From assembly GCF_013170825.1 (NCBI RefSeq), contig NZ_CP033365.1, positions 5,282,001-5,346,000 of the forward strand: 64,000 nucleotides of DNA, in the 5' to 3' direction. Positions 55,919 to 64,000 of the stretch are shown here, piece by piece. Source of the DNA: Mesorhizobium sp. NZP2298. GTDB taxonomy: Bacteria > Pseudomonadota > Alphaproteobacteria > Rhizobiales > Rhizobiaceae. The position numbers and the translations under genes are program-made. Under the pieces are notes generated by a model. It was not told where the DNA came from and made no database searches. It saw only the letters and a list, made by a program, of their open reading frames with translations. Positions within the stretch are counted from its first letter, which is position 1, and every line of letters begins with the position of its first letter.

Positions 55919-55967
55919 GAGCAATTCCGGACGGAAACCCGTTCTCACACTTTTCCTGGAATTGCTC
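55919..55967. repeat. GAGCAATTCC inverted repeat between glgC and glgA
   Basis: GAGCAATTCC (55919-55928) and GGAATTGCTC (55958-55967) form a perfect 10-bp inverted repeat with a 29-base spacer containing GGACGGAAACCCGTTCTCACACTTTTCC. I recall GAGCAATTCC-GGAAAA repeats as very common in Mesorhizobium. The element ends in the last base of the glgC stop, so it is transcribed within the glg operon and could affect mRNA processing between glgC and glgA. Confidence 0.65.
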
Positions 55968-57232
55968 TAGAGCCCGAGTTTGTTGATCATGTCCTGTGTG
56001 ACCAGGCAGATGCCTTTTTCCGAAACGCGGAAGCGCTTGGCGTCGAGCACGGGATCCTCGCCGACCACCAGCCCTTCCGGTATCCTTACACCGTGGTCGA
56101 TGACGACGCGTTTCAACTTTGCGTTCCGTCCGACATGAACGTCGGGCAGCATGACGACCTCTTCCAGCGTCGAATAGGAATTGATGCGCGCGCCGGTAAA
56201 GATCAGGCTCTTCTTCAGCGTCGCGCCGGAGACGATGCAATCACCCGAGACCAGGGAGGAAACGGCCGAGCCGCGCCGGCCATCCTCGTCATGGACGAAT
56301 TTTGCCGGCGGCTTCAACTCGGCATAGGTCCAGATCGGCCAGTCGCGGTCGTAGAGGTCGAGCTCCGGCGTCACGTCGGTCAAGTCGATATTGGCTTCCC
56401 AATAGGCGTCGACCGTTCCGACATCGCGCCAGTAGGCTTCGTTCTCAGCGGTCGAGCGCACGCAGGACTTGGTGAAGCGGTGGGCGATCGCCTTACCATG
56501 CTGGACGATATAGGGGATGATGTCCTTGCCGAAATCGCGGCTGGAGCCGGGCTCGGCGGCGTCGCGGCGCAGTTGCTCCATCAGGAACTTGGTCTTGAAG
56601 ACGTAGATGCCCATCGAGGCCAGGGCGAATTCCGGGTTACCCGGAATGCCGGGCGGATCGGCCGGCTTTTCGACGAAGGCGATGATGTTGTCCTTGGCAT
56701 CGACATGCATGACGCCGAAGCCTGTCGCTTCCATGCGCGGCACTTCGAGGCAACCGACGGTCACGTCGGCATTGGCGTCGACATGCTGGCGCAGCATCAT
56801 CTCGTAGTCCATCTTGTAGATGTGGTCGCCGGCGAGGATGACCATGTATTCCGGGCCATAGGCCTCGATGATGTCGATGTTCTGGTAGACGGCGTCCGCC
56901 GTGCCCTCATACCACTGCGTTTCCGACACACGCTGGCTGGCGGGAAGGATGTCGAAGCTTTCGTTTCGTTCGGGCCTCAGGAAGTTCCAGCCGCGTTGCA
57001 GATGGCGGATCAGCGAATGCGCCTTGTACTGGGTGGCGACGCCAAGGCGGCGAATGCCCGAGTTGAGCGCGTTGGAGAGCGCGAAATCGATGATGCGCGT
57101 CTTGCCGCCGAAATAGACCGCCGGCTTGGCGCGACGATCGGTCAGTTCCTTGAGGCGGCTGCCACGGCCGCCGGCCAGTACATAGGCCATGGCATCGCGC
57201 GCCAGCGGCTGGATCCGTTTCAAGTCTGCCAT
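55967..57232 (-). CDS. glgC: Glucose-1-phosphate adenylyltransferase
   Basis: A 421-residue enzyme making ADP-glucose from glucose-1-phosphate and ATP, the committed and allosterically regulated step of glycogen synthesis. The nucleotide-binding loop [29 protein letters not shown], the [22 protein letters not shown] region (here [15 protein letters not shown]) and sugar-phosphate site FVEKPADPP are intact, as are the C-terminal left-handed beta-helix ([20 protein letters not shown]). The ATG at 57232 has AGGGTGG directly upstream, so the GTG two codons earlier is less likely. Third gene of the glg operon; glgB lies 54 bp upstream. Confidence 0.95.
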   Translation of the reverse strand: MADLKRIQPLARDAMAYVLAGGRGSRLKELTDRRAKPAVYFGGKTRIIDFALSNALNSGIRRLGVATQYKAHSLIRHLQRGWNFLRPERNESFDILPASQRVSETQWYEGTADAVYQNIDIIEAYGPEYMVILAGDHIYKMDYEMMLRQHVDANADVTVGCLEVPRMEATGFGVMHVDAKDNIIAFVEKPADPPGIPGNPEFALASMGIYVFKTKFLMEQLRRDAAEPGSSRDFGKDIIPYIVQHGKAIAHRFTKSCVRSTAENEAYWRDVGTVDAYWEANIDLTDVTPELDLYDRDWPIWTYAELKPPAKFVHDEDGRRGSAVSSLVSGDCIVSGATLKKSLIFTGARINSYSTLEEVVMLPDVHVGRNAKLKRVVIDHGVRIPEGLVVGEDPVLDAKRFRVSEKGICLVTQDMINKLGL

Positions 57233-57285
57233 TTCCACCCTCCCAAGTTACTCAGTCTCGCCATGTTGTTCCGGCCTTGACGGGC

Positions 57286-59499
57286 TCAGTCGGCAACGAG
57301 TTCGAGCATGATTGTCGACAGCGGCGGCAAAAGCATCGTTGCCGAAATGCTCTTGCCCTCAAGCCTTGCCTCGACCATGCCGCCATTGCCCATGCCGGAA
57401 CCGCCATATTCGGATGCGTCGGTGTTGATGATCTCGCGCCACTTGCCGGCCTTCGGCAACGGCACGCGATAATTGTCGCGCGGCACCGGCGTGAAATTGG
57501 AGATGACGGCCACCGGACTGCCGCCCGGCGCGTTGCGCAGCCAGGCGAAAACCGAATTCTGGCTGTCGTCGACGATCAGCCAGGAAAACCCTTCCGGCTC
57601 GCAGTCGCGGCCGTGCAGCGCCGGGCGCGACCTGTAGAGATAGTTGAGATCGCGCACCGTCTGCCAGACGCCGCGATGCGGGCGGAAATCGAGAAGGTTC
57701 CAGTCGAGCGCGCGTGCCTCGCTCCATTCGCGGCGCTGCGCGAACTCCTGTCCCATGAACAACAGCTTCTTGCCGGGATAGCCCCACATGAAGCCGTAAT
57801 AGGCGCGCAAGGTCGCGAATTTCTGCCAGTCGTCGCCGGCCATCTTGCCCAGCAGCGTGCCTTTGCCGTGCACGACCTCGTCATGCGAGAGCGGCAGCAC
57901 GAAATTCTCCGAGAAGGCGTAGGTCAGGCCGAAGGTCAGATCGTTATGGTGGTGCTTGCGGAAGATCGGCTCCTTGGAAAAATACTCCAGCGTGTCGTGC
58001 ATGAAGCCCATGTTCCACTTGAAGCCGAAACCCAGCCCGCCCTCATGCACAGGCGCCGAGACCTTCGGCCATGAGGTGGATTCCTCGGCGATGGTCATCA
58101 CGCCCGGATGGTGGCCGTAGACCTCCTTGTTCATCCTCTGCAGGAAGGAGACCGCCTCGAGGTTCTCGCGGCCGCCCTTCTCGTTGGGGATCCATTCGCC
58201 GGCCTTGCGCGAATAGTCGAGGTAGAGCATCGAGGCGACCGCATCGACGCGCAAACCGTCGACATGGTATTTCTCGGCCCAGAACAGCGCGTTGTTGACC
58301 AAGAAAGACACCACCTCCCGGCGACCGAAATTATAGATCGCGGTGTTCCAGTCGGGATGAAAACCCTTGCGCGGGTCGGCATGTTCGTAGAGCGCGGTGC
58401 CGTCGAAATGGGCCAGTCCATGCGCGTCGACCGGAAAATGCGCCGGCACCCAGTCGAGGATGACACCAACGCCGGCGCGGTGCGCCCCATCGACGAAACG
58501 GGCAAAGCCGTCCGGATCGCCGAAGCGGGCCGACGGCGCATAGAGCCCGGTCGTCTGATAGCCCCAGGACGGGTCATAGGGGTGTTCGGAGATCGGCATG
58601 AACTCGATGTGAGTGAAACCGGTCTCGACCACATAGGGGATCAGCCGGTCGGCCAGTTCGTCCCATGACAGGAACGTGCCGTCGTCGCCAAGCTGCCAGG
58701 ACCCGGCGTGGACTTCGTAGATCGAAATGGCTTCGCGCCGGTGATCGGCATTGCGCCAGAAATTACGGTGAGCCTCGTCGCCCCACTCATGCCCCGGCGG
58801 CACGGCAACGACCGAAGCCGTGGCCGGACGCAGTTCGGATTTGAACGCGAACGGGTCGGCCTTCAGCGGCAGTCTGACGCCATCGGGGCCGATGATCTCG
58901 TATTTGTAGGGTCGGCCGGCACCGATGTCGGGCACGAACAATTCCCAGATGCCGGTATCGCGGCGATCGCGCATCGTGTGACGGCGGCCATCCCAGTCGT
59001 TGAAATCGCCGACCACCGAGACGCGCCGCGCATTGGGAGCCCAGACGGCGAAATGCACGCCGGTAGCACCCTCGTGCTCGATGACATGCGCGCCAAGCTT
59101 GTCGAACAGCCTGAGGTGCGAACCCTCGGCGATATAGTAGTCGTCCATCGGCCCGAGCACCGGGCCGAACGAATAGGGATCGGTCAGCCACCAGTCGCCG
59201 CCGGCATTGCGCGCGTGGTAGCGCAGTGGTTGCCGCTTCTTGATCGACAGCTTGCCTTCGAAGAAGCCGGCATCATCCCGCTTGGACAACTCACCGGCCT
59301 CGATGCCCGTCAGCGTATAGGCGGCGACGGTTTCGGCATGCGGAACGAAGCAGCGGGCAAACAGGCTCTTGCCGATCTCGTGGACACCAAGGACTGCAAA
59401 CGGATCCCCGTGCGTACCGGCGACAATCGCAGCAACATCGCTGGCTGGCGCCAGTCCGTCCGGCCCGCTTGTCGCAGCGGTCGCGCGCGGCTTCCTCAT
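57286..59499 (-). CDS. glgB: 1,4-alpha-glucan branching enzyme
   Basis: A 737-residue GH13 enzyme that creates the alpha-1,6 branches of glycogen. After an N-terminal region and a CBM48-type domain ([27 protein letters not shown]) comes the catalytic barrel: [41 protein letters not shown] (nucleophile Asp), [10 protein letters not shown] (acid/base Glu) and [12 protein letters not shown] (third Asp). The length is standard for two-domain-N GlgB. The ATG at 59499 gives [11 protein letters not shown] with GGGAGGG upstream at slightly long spacing; an ATG at 59556 is also open. Second gene of the glg operon. Confidence 0.94.
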   Translation of the reverse strand: MRKPRATAATSGPDGLAPASDVAAIVAGTHGDPFAVLGVHEIGKSLFARCFVPHAETVAAYTLTGIEAGELSKRDDAGFFEGKLSIKKRQPLRYHARNAGGDWWLTDPYSFGPVLGPMDDYYIAEGSHLRLFDKLGAHVIEHEGATGVHFAVWAPNARRVSVVGDFNDWDGRRHTMRDRRDTGIWELFVPDIGAGRPYKYEIIGPDGVRLPLKADPFAFKSELRPATASVVAVPPGHEWGDEAHRNFWRNADHRREAISIYEVHAGSWQLGDDGTFLSWDELADRLIPYVVETGFTHIEFMPISEHPYDPSWGYQTTGLYAPSARFGDPDGFARFVDGAHRAGVGVILDWVPAHFPVDAHGLAHFDGTALYEHADPRKGFHPDWNTAIYNFGRREVVSFLVNNALFWAEKYHVDGLRVDAVASMLYLDYSRKAGEWIPNEKGGRENLEAVSFLQRMNKEVYGHHPGVMTIAEESTSWPKVSAPVHEGGLGFGFKWNMGFMHDTLEYFSKEPIFRKHHHNDLTFGLTYAFSENFVLPLSHDEVVHGKGTLLGKMAGDDWQKFATLRAYYGFMWGYPGKKLLFMGQEFAQRREWSEARALDWNLLDFRPHRGVWQTVRDLNYLYRSRPALHGRDCEPEGFSWLIVDDSQNSVFAWLRNAPGGSPVAVISNFTPVPRDNYRVPLPKAGKWREIINTDASEYGGSGMGNGGMVEARLEGKSISATMLLPPLSTIMLELVAD

Positions 59500-59605
59500 C
59501 AGGCAGTGTCCCTCCCAGGGCACCAGGTGTTTGTTTCTGGTGATGTGAGTTGACATTCAACCCGCATCACCGGGACCACGTTGTTCGTGGCCTCATGCAA
59601 TCACA

Positions 59606-62074
59606 TCAGACAGGCACGTTCCAGATTTCTTTCGCGTATTGGCGGATCGTGCGATCGGAAGAGAACCAGCCGACGCGCGCGACATTGCGGATCGCCCGGG
59701 CATACCAGTCCGGGCTGTTGCGCCAGACGGCGTCGACCTCGCGCTGGGCAGCGGTGTAGGCATCGAAATCGGCGGCGACCATGAACCAGTCGCTGTCGTA
59801 GAGGCCGTTGATAAGATCGCGGTAGCGGTCCGGGTCGTCCGGCGAGAAGACACCCGAGGATACGGCCGCGACCGCCTGCGCCAGTTCGGGGGAACCCTCG
59901 ATCACGGCGCGCGGGTTGTAGCCATTGTTGCGCCGCTCGGCGACCTCGGCCGTCGTCAGGCCGAAGATGAAGATGTTGTCGTCGCCGACGCATTCCTTGA
60001 TCTCGACATTGGCGCCGTCGAGCGTGCCGATGGTCAACGCGCCGTTGAGCGCGAACTTCATGTTGCCGGTGCCCGACGCCTCCATGCCAGCGGTCGATAT
60101 CTGCTCGGACAGGTCGGCGGCCGGCATCATGATTTCGGCCAGGCTGACATTGTAATTCGGCACGAACACCACTTTCAGCAAACCGCGAACGGCCGGGTCG
60201 CGGTTGATGACCCTAGCGACGTCATTGGCGAGTTTGATGATCAGCTTGGCGTTGTGATAGCTGGGCGCCGCCTTGCCTCCGAAAAACTTCACGCGGGGCA
60301 TCCAGTCACGCTCGGGATGCGAGCGCATCTGGTCGTAAAGCGCAACCGCCTCGAGGATGTTGAGAAGCTGGCGCTTGTATTCGTGGATGCGCTTGACCTG
60401 GATGTCGAACAGCGCTGAGGGATCGACCTTGATGCCGAGCCGGTCGGCGACGAGATTGGCCAGCCGCGCCTTGTTCTGTCGCTTGACACCAGCGAACTTC
60501 TCCCTGAACGCGCTGTCATCGGCAAGGCTGTCGAGCCCTTTGATGGCCTCGATGTCGTCCAGAAACCGGTCGCCGATCGCCTCGCGGGCGAGCGAGGTCA
60601 GTCCGGGGTTGCACTGGATCAGCCAGCGCCGCGGCGTGATGCCGTTGGTCTTGTTGTTGATGCGGTCGGGATAGAGCTTGTGCAGGTCGGCGAACACCGT
60701 TTCCTTCATAAGCTCGGTGTGCAGCGCCGAGACGCCATTGATGGAGTGCGAGCCGACAAAGGCCAGATTGCCCATGCGCACGCGACGGTCGCCGTTTTCC
60801 TGGATCAGCGAGATGCGGCTGATCTGCTCGCCTGAGAACTGGTTGGTGGCGCGGGCCTCCAGAAGTACCTGCGCGTTGATGGCGTAGACGATCTGCATAT
60901 GGCGCGGCAAAAGCCGTTCAAACAGCGGCACCGGCCAGCTTTCCAGCGCCTCGGGAAGGAGCGTGTGGTTGGTGTAGCCGAAGGTGCGCTTGGTGATGTC
61001 CCAGGCGAGGTCGAAGTCCATGCCGTGGACATCCATCAGGAGCCGCATGAGCTCCGGCACCGCGATCGCCGGATGGGTGTCGTTGAGGTGGATCGCGGCC
61101 TTGTCGGGCAGCGACTTCAGGTCGCCATATTGGCTCAGATGCCGCTGCGCGATGTCCTGCAGCGAGGCGGTGGAGAAGAAATATTCCTGCCGCAGCCTGA
61201 GCTCCTGCCCGGCGACATGGGAATCGGCGGGATAGAGCACGCGGGACAACGCGTCGGCCTTGTTGCTTTCGGCCAGCGCGCCGATGTGGTCGCCGGCATT
61301 GAACTTGTCGAGCAGGATCGGATCGACCGGCATGCCCGACCACAGCCGCAGCGTGTTGACGCGGTTTGCCCGCCAGCCGACGACGGGCGTGTCGTAGGCA
61401 ACGGCCAGGACATGCTCGGTCGGCTTCCAGACATGGCGCTCGAGCCGGCCATCCTTTGACGTGATGGACTCCACCGAGCCGCCGAAGCCGACCTCGAAGG
61501 AGCGTTCGCGCCGTTCGAACTCCCAGGGGTTGCCGTGATCGAGCCAGGTCTCGGGCAGTTCGACCTGCCAGCCATCATGGATTTCCTGGCGGAACATGCC
61601 GTTGGCGTAGCGGATGCCGTAGCCATGCGCAGGAATGTCGACGGTCGCCATGCTTTCCATGAAGCAGGCGGCGAGCCGGCCAAGGCCGCCATTGCCGAGC
61701 GCGGCATCGGGCTCGAGCGCCGCGATGATATCGAGGTCGACGCCGAGAGACGACAGCGCCTCGCGCATATTGTCCATCAGGCCGAGATTGGAGAAGGCGT
61801 CGCGCATCAGGCGGCCGATGAGGAATTCCAGCGACAGGTAATAGACGCGCTTTTCCTGCTGGTCATAGGCCTCTTTGGTTGCCTGCATCCAGTGGTCGAC
61901 GATCCGGTCGCGCACGACCTTGATCGAGGCGGTCAGCCAATCATATTGCGTCGCGACGGTGGTGTCCTTGCCAACCCTGTATTTGAGGGCCATCAAGACT
62001 TCCCTTGCGAGCGTCTTCGGATCTGGATTTTCGAGCAGTGGCGGAAGGGTTTCGGATGTCATCGCGCGCGTCAT
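59606..62074 (-). CDS. glgP: Glycogen phosphorylase
   Basis: An 822-residue PLP-dependent phosphorylase (GT35) releasing glucose-1-phosphate from non-reducing ends of glycogen. The N-terminal YYLSLEFLIGRLMRDAFSNLG and central GNGGLGRLAACFMESMAT segments are family hallmarks, and the C-terminal PLP site EASGTGNMKFALNGALTIGT holds the cofactor lysine. The ATG at 62074 has AGAGG eight bases upstream; the frame is open far upstream into the ABC transporter gene but that part is not conserved. It is the first gene of the glg operon, so degradation and synthesis enzymes share one transcript. Confidence 0.95.
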   Translation of the reverse strand: MTRAMTSETLPPLLENPDPKTLAREVLMALKYRVGKDTTVATQYDWLTASIKVVRDRIVDHWMQATKEAYDQQEKRVYYLSLEFLIGRLMRDAFSNLGLMDNMREALSSLGVDLDIIAALEPDAALGNGGLGRLAACFMESMATVDIPAHGYGIRYANGMFRQEIHDGWQVELPETWLDHGNPWEFERRERSFEVGFGGSVESITSKDGRLERHVWKPTEHVLAVAYDTPVVGWRANRVNTLRLWSGMPVDPILLDKFNAGDHIGALAESNKADALSRVLYPADSHVAGQELRLRQEYFFSTASLQDIAQRHLSQYGDLKSLPDKAAIHLNDTHPAIAVPELMRLLMDVHGMDFDLAWDITKRTFGYTNHTLLPEALESWPVPLFERLLPRHMQIVYAINAQVLLEARATNQFSGEQISRISLIQENGDRRVRMGNLAFVGSHSINGVSALHTELMKETVFADLHKLYPDRINNKTNGITPRRWLIQCNPGLTSLAREAIGDRFLDDIEAIKGLDSLADDSAFREKFAGVKRQNKARLANLVADRLGIKVDPSALFDIQVKRIHEYKRQLLNILEAVALYDQMRSHPERDWMPRVKFFGGKAAPSYHNAKLIIKLANDVARVINRDPAVRGLLKVVFVPNYNVSLAEIMMPAADLSEQISTAGMEASGTGNMKFALNGALTIGTLDGANVEIKECVGDDNIFIFGLTTAEVAERRNNGYNPRAVIEGSPELAQAVAAVSSGVFSPDDPDRYRDLINGLYDSDWFMVAADFDAYTAAQREVDAVWRNSPDWYARAIRNVARVGWFSSDRTIRQYAKEIWNVPV

Positions 62075-62205
62075 GCTGCCTCTCGTGCGGTTGCCACGAT
62101 CATACCGGCTTTCACCATTCATCCCAGCCCATGTTACTGCATTGCAGCATATATTCAATCGATTTAGATTAAGGTCCGCAAGCTTACCCTGCGGCAATTT
62201 GGCGG

Positions 62206-62988
62206 TCAGGCGGCCAGCGCGGCCTCCGGAGGCGCCTTCGCGCCGGTCATGAAGGCGACCGCATCGGACATCGTATACTGCTTGGGATCGATGACGGCGA
62301 GACGACGACCGAGGCGGTGGATGTGGACACGGTCGGCCACCTCGAAGACATGCGGCATGTTGTGCGAGATCAGCACGATGGGCAGGCCGCGCTTCTTGAC
62401 GTCGAGGATCAGTTCGAGCACGCGGCGGCTCTCCTTGACGCCAAGGGCGGCCGTCGGTTCGTCCATGATCACAACGCGGCTGCCGAAGGCAGCGGCACGC
62501 GCCACCGCGACACCCTGGCGCTGGCCGCCCGAGAGCGTCTCCACCGCCTGGCCGATGTTCTGGATGGTCATCAAGCCGAGTTCTGTCAGCTTGTCGCGGG
62601 CGCGCTTTTCCATCGCCGGACGGTCGAGCATGCGCAGCCATTGGCCGAGAAAGCCGGGTTTACGTATCTCACGGCCGAGAAACATGTTGTCGGCGATCGA
62701 CAGTGCCGGCGACAGGGCCAGGTTCTGGTAGACGGTTTCGATGCCGGCTTCGCGGGCTTCCATTGGCGACTTGAAGGCAACGGTTTTGCCTTCAAGCCTT
62801 ATTTCGCCTTCGTCAGGCACTACGGCGCCTGAAATCGCCTTGATGAGCGATGACTTGCCGGCACCGTTGTCGCCGATGACGGCGAGAATTTCGCCGGGGT
62901 AGAGGTCGAAGTCGGCATTGTCGAGGGCGGTGACGCGGCCATAGCGCTTGACCAAGCCACGCGCGGTGAGAATGGGCTCCTGGGTCAT
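62206..62988 (-). CDS. frcA: Sugar (fructose-type) ABC transporter ATPase
   Basis: A 260-residue single-domain ABC ATPase. Walker A GDNGAGKSSL, signature TLSGGQRQGVAVARAAAF, Walker B VVIMDEPTAALG and the switch His in LISHNMPHVFEVADR are intact. The single-domain, 260-residue size and sequence match FrcA of the Sinorhizobium fructose (also mannose/ribose) importer FrcBCA, unlike the double-domain ATPases of most sugar importers. It begins 2 bp after the permease gene stops, so the two are one operon; the binding-protein gene should lie beyond the right edge. Ends 131 bp upstream of glgP. Confidence 0.87.
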   Translation of the reverse strand: MTQEPILTARGLVKRYGRVTALDNADFDLYPGEILAVIGDNGAGKSSLIKAISGAVVPDEGEIRLEGKTVAFKSPMEAREAGIETVYQNLALSPALSIADNMFLGREIRKPGFLGQWLRMLDRPAMEKRARDKLTELGLMTIQNIGQAVETLSGGQRQGVAVARAAAFGSRVVIMDEPTAALGVKESRRVLELILDVKKRGLPIVLISHNMPHVFEVADRVHIHRLGRRLAVIDPKQYTMSDAVAFMTGAKAPPEAALAA

Positions 62989-62990
62989 GA

Positions 62991-64000
62991 CTATGCCGAA
63001 ACCTTTCTGATCCATTGGTCGACCGCCACGGCGCCGATGATCAACACACCGGTGAGCAGCACTTTCCATTGCGGATCGGCGCCCAGCATGTTGAGTCCCA
63101 TCGAGACGACGCCGACGATCATGGCGCCGAACAGCGTGCCCAGGATCGAGCCGCGCCCGCCGAAGAGAGAGATACCGCCGATCACCGTGGCGGTGATCGC
63201 CTGCAGATTGTAGTCGGTGACTGCCGCCGACGGCGAGATCGAACCGTTGCGGCCGATGGAGACCCAGGCGGCGAAAGCGGCGATCAGCCCGGCAAGAGTG
63301 TAGACGGTGACCAGCACCTTCTTGGTCTGGATGCCCGACAGCTTGGCCGCCTCTTGGTCGTCGCCGACGGCGTAGACATGGCGGCCCCAAGCGGTGTGGT
63401 TGAGCACGTACCAGAGGAGCAGCACCAGCGCGACCATGGCGATGACGCCTAGCGTCAGCACCGCGGTTCCGACCTTGAAGCTCAGGGCGAACAGATGCAG
63501 CAGCGGCGCCTGGGTGTCGACGTCGGTGTCACGGATCGTCTCGTTGGCCGAATAGATGAAGTTCGTGGCCATGACGATGTTCCAGGTGCCCAGCGTCACG
63601 ATGAAAGGCGGCAGCTTCATGTAGGCGACCAGCAACCCGTTGAGCAGCCCGCAGGCAGCACCGGCGGCAAGCCCAATCGCCACCGCGAGCACGCTCGGCA
63701 GGCCGTAACTGACGGCGCAATTGCCCATGATCACGGCTGAAATCACCATGATGACGCCGATCGACAGGTCGATGCCGGCGGTCAGGATGACCAGCGTCTG
63801 CGCAGCGCCCAGAATACCGACGATGGCAATCTGCTGCAGGATCAGCGTCAACGTGTAGGACGAGAAGAAGCGCCCGCCAATGGTGATGCCGAAGATCATG
63901 ATCGACAGGACCAGCACGATCAGCGGCACCGCCGCCGGTGTCGAATGCAGGAAATGCTGGATGCGCCTGACTGCCGACTTGTGCTCGTCGAACGCAGCAA
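62991..64000 (-). CDS. frcC: Sugar (fructose-type) ABC transporter permease, partial
   Basis: The 3' part of a minus-strand gene whose start lies beyond the right edge (at least 336 codons here). It is an RbsC/FrcC-type permease with eight to ten helices and the coupling loop in YAVGDDQEAAKLSGIQTKKVLVTVYTLAGLIAAFAA (the EAA-like motif). The visible N-terminal part reads EHKSAVRRIQHFLHSTPAAVPLIVLVLS. It is followed 2 bp later by the single-domain ATPase gene, as in frcCA. Uptake of fructose or a related hexose/pentose is inferred from these similarities; the binding protein that sets specificity is not in the window. Confidence 0.88.
   Translation of the reverse strand, partial: AAFDEHKSAVRRIQHFLHSTPAAVPLIVLVLSIMIFGITIGGRFFSSYTLTLILQQIAIVGILGAAQTLVILTAGIDLSIGVIMVISAVIMGNCAVSYGLPSVLAVAIGLAAGAACGLLNGLLVAYMKLPPFIVTLGTWNIVMATNFIYSANETIRDTDVDTQAPLLHLFALSFKVGTAVLTLGVIAMVALVLLLWYVLNHTAWGRHVYAVGDDQEAAKLSGIQTKKVLVTVYTLAGLIAAFAAWVSIGRNGSISPSAAVTDYNLQAITATVIGGISLFGGRGSILGTLFGAMIVGVVSMGLNMLGADPQWKVLLTGVLIIGAVAVDQWIRKVSA

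Noticed and set aside
62075..62641. Upstream extension of glycogen phosphorylase by 189 codons
   Set aside because: It runs antiparallel-frame through the sugar ABC ATPase gene; the conserved N-terminus and AGAGG site place the start at 62074.

Overview
The window is high-GC alphaproteobacterial chromosome, most likely Mesorhizobium or a close relative in the Phyllobacteriaceae. This is inferred from gene content and order: a Ros/MucR regulator, the glgPBCA-pgm order, betI-betC-betA-betB, a DivJ-like kinase, DUF1214/DUF1254 and DUF2336 proteins, a TIGR03808-type Tat protein and rhizobial short palindromic repeats. No phage, transposase, CRISPR array or rRNA was found. Most of the window is core-type chromosome with tightly packed, often overlapping operons.

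Layout. 0.1-8.4 kb: envelope and cell-cycle type genes (DUF1214/DUF1254 pair, DUF2336 protein, peptidoglycan-binding protein coupled to a DivJ-like histidine kinase), SufE, and a MucR-family regulator. 8.5-16.9 kb: oligopeptidase B, a LysE exporter, a small SET protein, two c-type cytochromes, Fe-type superoxide dismutase, a class IV aminotransferase, a haloacid dehalogenase and an L,D-transpeptidase. 16.9-24.6 kb: a HerA-like ATPase, two-subunit methylmalonyl-CoA mutase, an orphan AbrB/MazE-type antitoxin, a GreA/GreB factor and a Tat-exported repeat protein. 24.6-33.4 kb: class 3 asparaginase, a thiolase and the choline-O-sulfate to glycine betaine operon (betI, betC, a PLP dehydratase, betA, betB). 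33.4-37.6 kb: a fused mannose-1-phosphate guanylyltransferase/AGE-fold isomerase, then a divergent LysR/NmrA pair. 37.66 kb: tRNA-Pro(CGG).

38.0-40.9 kb is the most unusual stretch: a cluster of very small, mostly membrane or secreted proteins. Several have upstream sequences of the form GGAAC-N18/19-TT, the promoter recognised by the alphaproteobacterial general stress sigma factor EcfG (RpoE2). Two of the proteins are only 24 and 30 residues long and consist essentially of one membrane helix, each behind a strong ribosome-binding site. Together they look like a general-stress-response islet.

41-46.4 kb: a complete peptide ABC importer. 46.7-48.9 kb: a TadE/TadG-like pair without other pilus genes. 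49-62.1 kb: a seven-gene glycogen cluster, all on the minus strand (glgP, glgB, glgC, glgA, pgm, glgX, alpha-glucosidase), split by a 169-bp inverted-repeat element. 62.2-64 kb: a fructose-type ABC importer (ATPase and permease); the permease runs off the right edge.

Metabolic themes are osmolyte and stress handling (betaine, glycogen, SOD, stress islet), carbon storage, and uptake of peptides and sugars. Start sites were chosen from Shine-Dalgarno sequences, signal peptides and family N-termini. Family names come from recognised motifs and recalled homologues, not from a database search.
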